The notes under the pieces: generated by a model
Seen by the model: the letters and a program-made list of their open reading frames with translations, nothing else
Database searches by the model: none
Told to the model about the DNA's origin: nothing
Part shown: positions 5,836 through 9,111 of the stretch, piece by piece
Numbering within the stretch: position 1 is the stretch's first letter
How the letters are laid out: each line of letters begins with the position of its first letter
Program-made: the position numbers and the translations under genes
NCBI GenBank assembly: GCA_046154525.1
Contig: JBJXDS010000041.1
Coordinates: 1-9,111 of the forward strand
Source: JABWCE01 sp046154525
Lineage (GTDB): Bacteria; Bacteroidota; Bacteroidia; NS11-12g; UBA9320
DNA length: 9,111 nucleotides
Reading direction: 5' to 3'

Positions 5836-7053
5836 TTAAAATTTCTGAACAATCATCCCTCCCCTTAATTTAGGCTCGATATATGTGGACTTGGGTGGCA
5901 TTGTTTTATTGGCGTCGGCTACCTGCTTTACCTCATCAAACGAAATTGGAAAGTTTGAAATTACCATATCTATATCGCCATTTACTAACCATTGTTTCAA
6001 AGAATTAAAATCCTGACTGGATGCAATATAAGATAAACGATGGTCGGTTCGTGGATGATGAATATTCATGATGGGCATAAAGAATTTTTTTTCTAAGATA
6101 CTTACATCCAAATGGGCTTCTGGATTGGTGGTTTTGGGTTCTTTTTTTAGGGTTAATTTTAAAGATAAGTCGCGGGTTAGCAATCCAAATTCCGAATGTT
6201 TTTGTGGCTTAAACAATTCACCTTTTTTATAATCTTCTACTTCAAACTGGGCTTGAATTTTTTCTTTCAAATCCTTAGTGTCCTCTGGGGTTAATCCATG
6301 TAATAACCTATGAAACGATTCAATATGAAACTGATTTTCATCTAACAAAAAAACCATAAAATAACGGTTGTTGGATTCTGGATTTCGTTTATAATTTCGT
6401 ATGGTTGATGCACAACGATGATGGCCGTCAGCAATATAAAATGCTGGTAATTTTTCAAATGATTCGGTGATTAACTGTAAATCTAAGGAAGTTTTTATCT
6501 GCCAAACAATGTGCTCTTTATTATCTATGGTTTTAAAATCGTATTCAGGCGTTTTTTTTGTAGCCTTTTCAATTAAATTATCAATCTCAATTGAGTGCTG
6601 ATGTCCCATTAATACTGGCTCTCCCAAGACCCCGGTAAAATGCAATTGCTTGTATAAATATTCCTCGCGAACAACTTTCGTCAATTCATGTTTTTTTATC
6701 AAATTATTTTCTAAATCTAATACATCCACTAAACCTATTATGCCTGTATATGTTCGGCCTGCAGAATGGTCTATCTGACGATAAACATAAAAGCAAGGAA
6801 CTTTATCCTTAAACAAATCGCCCGATTCGGTTTTTTTATTTATAAACCCGGCTCCAATTGTAAAAAAAAACTCAATTGGTTTTTTAACCGGGCTTAAAAG
6901 ACTTTGCTTGGTTACGTAGTAGTAGCTTTCAGTATTGGTTTGCATATCGGCCAATACATCTTCCGGATTTTTAAAATCGGAGGTCTTGGCTGAAAATTTA
7001 GCAACCAAATCCTTGGTTGGACGCAATGCCCTAAAAGGTAAAAAGGCAGGCAT
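5836..7053 (-). CDS. DUF1015 family protein, third gene of the serine operon
   Basis: A complete 405-residue protein of normal DUF1015 length. Recognisable family marks are the N-terminal FLPFRALRP (4-12), a KHELT motif (121-125), YIADGHHR (206-213), and the C-terminal MPPKSTYIEPKLRGGM (385-400). It has no signal peptide or membrane segment and is probably cytoplasmic. The biochemical function is not established to my knowledge. It begins one base after the serA stop, so it is almost certainly co-transcribed and co-translated with serC and serA; I recall this neighbourhood in other bacteria including Clostridia. ADGHHR resembles the DGHHR-type motif of ParB-fold proteins, some of which (archaeal SerK, staphylococcal SbnI) are free-serine kinases. 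A role in serine or phosphoserine metabolism is therefore a reasonable hypothesis, not a demonstrated function. The start ATG at 7053 gives a standard N-terminus. Confidence 0.9.
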   Translation of the reverse strand: MPAFLPFRALRPTKDLVAKFSAKTSDFKNPEDVLADMQTNTESYYYVTKQSLLSPVKKPIEFFFTIGAGFINKKTESGDLFKDKVPCFYVYRQIDHSAGRTYTGIIGLVDVLDLENNLIKKHELTKVVREEYLYKQLHFTGVLGEPVLMGHQHSIEIDNLIEKATKKTPEYDFKTIDNKEHIVWQIKTSLDLQLITESFEKLPAFYIADGHHRCASTIRNYKRNPESNNRYFMVFLLDENQFHIESFHRLLHGLTPEDTKDLKEKIQAQFEVEDYKKGELFKPQKHSEFGLLTRDLSLKLTLKKEPKTTNPEAHLDVSILEKKFFMPIMNIHHPRTDHRLSYIASSQDFNSLKQWLVNGDIDMVISNFPISFDEVKQVADANKTMPPKSTYIEPKLRGGMIVQKF

Positions 7054-7054
7054 T

Positions 7055-8014
7055 TTATTTTTTAAAACGATTGATTATGATGGTGGCTATTTCCTTGCCA
7101 ATCCGTTCTTGTGCTTCCACTGTAGAAGCACCCACATGGGCACTTACTGACACATTAGGTAAGCCAATAAAATCATGATAAACAGGAGGCTCTATGGCAA
7201 AAACATCCACCCCAGCAAAAGCTAATTTACCATTTTTTAATACATCGGTCATGGCTATTTCATCCACCACACCGCCTCTGGCACAATTTACTAACCCAAC
7301 GCCTGTTTTCATCATTTCAAATTCGGCAGCACCAATTACAGCTTCGGGTCCACCAGGTACATGCAAGGTTATAAAATCAGAATTTTGTAAAACAAATTCC
7401 TTTTTCGACATCGGAATTTTAACAATAACAGGATTTAATTTCAACGCTTCGTGAAACGATACTTCAATATCTTTTGTTTTAAAAAACGGGTCATAAGCCA
7501 GCACGTTCATTCCGCAACCAATGGCAATTTTGGCCACCTCCTGCCCTATTCGTCCAAACCCTAAAATTCCAATGGTTTTACCTTTTAACTCAATGCCTTT
7601 GGAAGCGGCGTTCTTTAAATTTTTAAAATTTCCAGAAGGGTCAATTGGTAAATCTTTATTAGATAAATTTAAAAAACGGCAACCCGAATACAAATGGGCA
7701 AACACCAACTCAGCCACCGAAACGGATGAAGCCGCCGGAGTATTTACTACCGGGATATTTTTACTTTTAGCATAGGTGCTGTCAATATTATCAATGCCAA
7801 CTCCTCCTCTGCCTATCAATTTTAAATTTATACCTGCATCAATTATTTCCTGAGTTACTTTGGTGGCACTACGCACCAATAAAATATCATATTCAGCAAT
7901 TTTGGAAGACAGCTCATTTTGGGGAATAAAGTTGGTTTCAACATGAAATCCTGCGGCTAGTAAAAGTTCCAATCCTGCTTTATTTATTCCATCATTTGCT
8001 AAAATTTTTGTCAT
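7055..8014 (-). CDS. serA: D-3-phosphoglycerate dehydrogenase, short form without ACT domain
   Basis: A complete 319-residue D-isomer 2-hydroxyacid dehydrogenase. It would oxidise 3-phosphoglycerate to 3-phosphohydroxypyruvate, the first step of serine synthesis. Visible are LIGRGGVGIDNID (66-78), the NAD motif GFGRIG (152-157) with Asp175 for the adenosine ribose, and the catalytic residues Arg246 (NCARGG), Glu275 (AIEPP) and His293 (SAHVGAST). The protein ends just after the catalytic domain with NRFKK, so the regulatory ACT domain of longer SerA proteins is missing and serine feedback through ACT is not possible. It starts 5 bases after the serC stop and ends 1 base before DUF1015. The neighbouring serC, whose product uses phosphohydroxypyruvate, makes SerA the best call. 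Erythronate-4-phosphate dehydrogenase (PdxB-like) activity is an alternative or second role. Confidence 0.92.
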   Translation of the reverse strand: MTKILANDGINKAGLELLLAAGFHVETNFIPQNELSSKIAEYDILLVRSATKVTQEIIDAGINLKLIGRGGVGIDNIDSTYAKSKNIPVVNTPAASSVSVAELVFAHLYSGCRFLNLSNKDLPIDPSGNFKNLKNAASKGIELKGKTIGILGFGRIGQEVAKIAIGCGMNVLAYDPFFKTKDIEVSFHEALKLNPVIVKIPMSKKEFVLQNSDFITLHVPGGPEAVIGAAEFEMMKTGVGLVNCARGGVVDEIAMTDVLKNGKLAFAGVDVFAIEPPVYHDFIGLPNVSVSAHVGASTVEAQERIGKEIATIIINRFKK

Positions 8015-8019
8015 TCAGT

Positions 8020-9075
8020 TTATGGCTTAAAATTTTTCATTACATCCACCAATACCTGCACACTTTCTATCGGCAATGCATTATACATCGAAGCCCTAAA
8101 CCCACCAACTGAACGATGGCCTTTTATCCCATTGATTCGGGCCTCTTTACACAATTTTAAAAAACTATCGGTATGAGTTTCATTATTCATGACGAACGTA
8201 ACGTTCATCCAGCTTCTATCTTCTTTTACGGTAGTTCCTTTAAAAAATTCGTTGCGGTCTATTTCAGCATACAATAATTCCTGTTTGGCTCTATTTCTGG
8301 CTTCCATTTTTTCAAGGCCCATTTCTTTTACCCATTTTAAAACTTGTAAAGAACAATATACAGCAAAAACAGGTGGCGTGTTGTACATACTTTCCTTACT
8401 GAAATGATTTCTGTAATCCAGCATGCTCGGAATTTTTTTTGTAATTTTATTCAATAGTTCCTTTTTTATAATAACCAATGTAGCTCCTGCTGGACCCATA
8501 TTTTTTTGAGCTCCGGCATATATTAAATCAAATTTTGTAGCGTCAATCCGTTTGCTAAAAATATCCGAACTCATATCACAAAACAAGGGCACCGGACTAT
8601 CGGGAATAGATTGCATTTGAGTACCGTAAATAGTGTTGTTGCTTGTGTAGTGAAAATAGTCGGCATCCGTTGGAATTCTATAATCCTTTGGGATATAGGT
8701 GTAATTTTTATCCTCGCTACTGGCCACCACATCCACTTCGCCAAAAAACTTGGCTTCTTTAACCGCATTGGCTGCCCAAACCCCTGTTTTTAAATAAGCG
8801 GCTTTAGTATTTAAAAAATTATAAGGTACCATGCAAAACTGCATACTGGCTCCTCCTTGCAGATATACGCAATCATAATCATCACCCAAACCTAAAATTT
8901 CTAGTGGTAATTTTCTGGCCTCATCCATTACACTTTCAAATTCTTTATCGCGGTGCGAAACCTCAATAAGAGAAAGATTGGTTCCCATAAAATTTTGAAG
9001 GGCTGATATAGAATGGTCAATGGCTTGCTGGGGTAAAATGCCTGGCCCGGCTGAGAAATTATGAACTTTGGTCAT
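8020..9075 (-). CDS. serC: Phosphoserine aminotransferase
   Basis: A complete 351-residue class V aminotransferase, close to the usual SerC length. It transfers an amino group from glutamate to 3-phosphohydroxypyruvate to give phosphoserine; in some bacteria the same enzyme makes 4-phosphohydroxy-L-threonine, the PdxA substrate. Motifs visible: NFSAGPGILP (6-15), EVSHRDKEF (38-46), QGGASMQF (73-80), CDMSSD (166-171), GAQKNMGPAG (188-197) with the PLP-binding Lys191, and the C-terminal HRSVGGFRASMYNA (320-333) that binds substrate phosphate. All key residues are present. It is the first gene of the operon, with a -7 box 18 bases before the ATG at 9075. A phosphoserine phosphatase gene (serB) is not seen in the window. 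Confidence 0.96.
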   Translation of the reverse strand: MTKVHNFSAGPGILPQQAIDHSISALQNFMGTNLSLIEVSHRDKEFESVMDEARKLPLEILGLGDDYDCVYLQGGASMQFCMVPYNFLNTKAAYLKTGVWAANAVKEAKFFGEVDVVASSEDKNYTYIPKDYRIPTDADYFHYTSNNTIYGTQMQSIPDSPVPLFCDMSSDIFSKRIDATKFDLIYAGAQKNMGPAGATLVIIKKELLNKITKKIPSMLDYRNHFSKESMYNTPPVFAVYCSLQVLKWVKEMGLEKMEARNRAKQELLYAEIDRNEFFKGTTVKEDRSWMNVTFVMNNETHTDSFLKLCKEARINGIKGHRSVGGFRASMYNALPIESVQVLVDVMKNFKP

Positions 9076-9093
9076 TCGTAGTTTTTACGGCTG

Positions 9094-9101
9094 CAAAATT
9101 A
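9094..9101 (-). promoter_or_regulatory. Predicted -7 promoter box for the serC-serA-DUF1015 operon
   Basis: On the minus strand the sequence reads TAATTTTG, a full TAnnTTTG match, 18 bases upstream of the serC ATG. This predicts a leader of only about 10-13 bases, so any elaborate leader regulation such as a riboswitch between this box and serC can be ruled out if the box is used. The -33 region would fall at or beyond the right window edge, so it cannot be checked. Confidence 0.45.
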
Positions 9102-9111
9102 AACTAATTAG

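Noticed and set aside
6935..7775. Three plus-strand frames (6935-7150, 7194-7454, 7521-7775) opposite DUF1015 and serA
   Set aside because: All are antisense to well-supported genes and show no domain; they arise from codon bias on the coding strand.
8189..8793. Small frames on both strands within serC (8189-8407, 8571-8768, 8611-8793)
   Set aside because: SerC is complete with all its motifs across this region, so these are out-of-frame or antisense shadows.
1..9111. CRISPR arrays, tRNA or rRNA genes, insertion sequences, phage genes, toxin-antitoxin or defence modules
   Set aside because: I looked for direct repeat arrays, cloverleaf patterns, transposase motifs and small paired genes and saw none; the space is almost fully used by metabolic genes and one regulator.

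Overview
The window looks like an AT-rich chromosomal segment from a Bacteroidota bacterium (Flavobacteriia, Cytophagia or Chitinophagia grade; I cannot place it more finely). The reasons are: start codons without convincing Shine-Dalgarno sites; several matches to the Bacteroidota -7 promoter box TAnnTTTG; a BetR-type regulator of a kind common in that phylum; a PorV/PorQ-like outer-membrane protein fragment; and a serC-serA-DUF1015 operon with Bacteroidota-like protein sequences. Nothing points to phage, plasmid, insertion sequence, CRISPR, tRNA or rRNA. This is mostly core metabolism, and no stretch longer than about 210 bases lacks a gene.

Left part (1-2687, plus strand): the 3' end of an outer-membrane beta-barrel gene probably of the PorV/PorQ family, then a stand-alone beta-ketoacyl-ACP synthase III (FabH-like), then pdxA of vitamin B6 synthesis. 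An imperfect long inverted repeat (1464-1544) fills the fabH-pdxA gap.

Middle (2696-5723): a two-gene minus-strand operon of an extended SDR (dihydroflavonol-reductase/epimerase type) and a classical SDR, joined by a 1-base TAG/GTG overlap. It diverges from a plus-strand regulator with an N-terminal BetR-like helix-turn-helix. The 206-bp divergent region carries an 18-bp perfect palindrome next to the predicted SDR-operon promoter and a 22-bp near-palindrome over the predicted regulator promoter, suggesting local control by this regulator.

Right part (5836-9075, minus strand): a tight serine-biosynthesis operon, serC, serA (short form without ACT domain), then a DUF1015 gene, with gaps of 5 and 1 bases. 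A -7 box lies just upstream of serC and a hairpin/T-run terminator lies beyond DUF1015. SerC and a SerA-family dehydrogenase also match reaction types in the DXP-dependent pyridoxal phosphate pathway completed by PdxA, so the two ends of the window may be metabolically linked.

The most interesting leads are the DUF1015 protein in the serine operon (its DGHHR motif recalls ParB-fold serine kinases), the regulator/palindrome/SDR-pair unit, and the inverted repeat upstream of pdxA. I see no clear evidence for an entirely new system.
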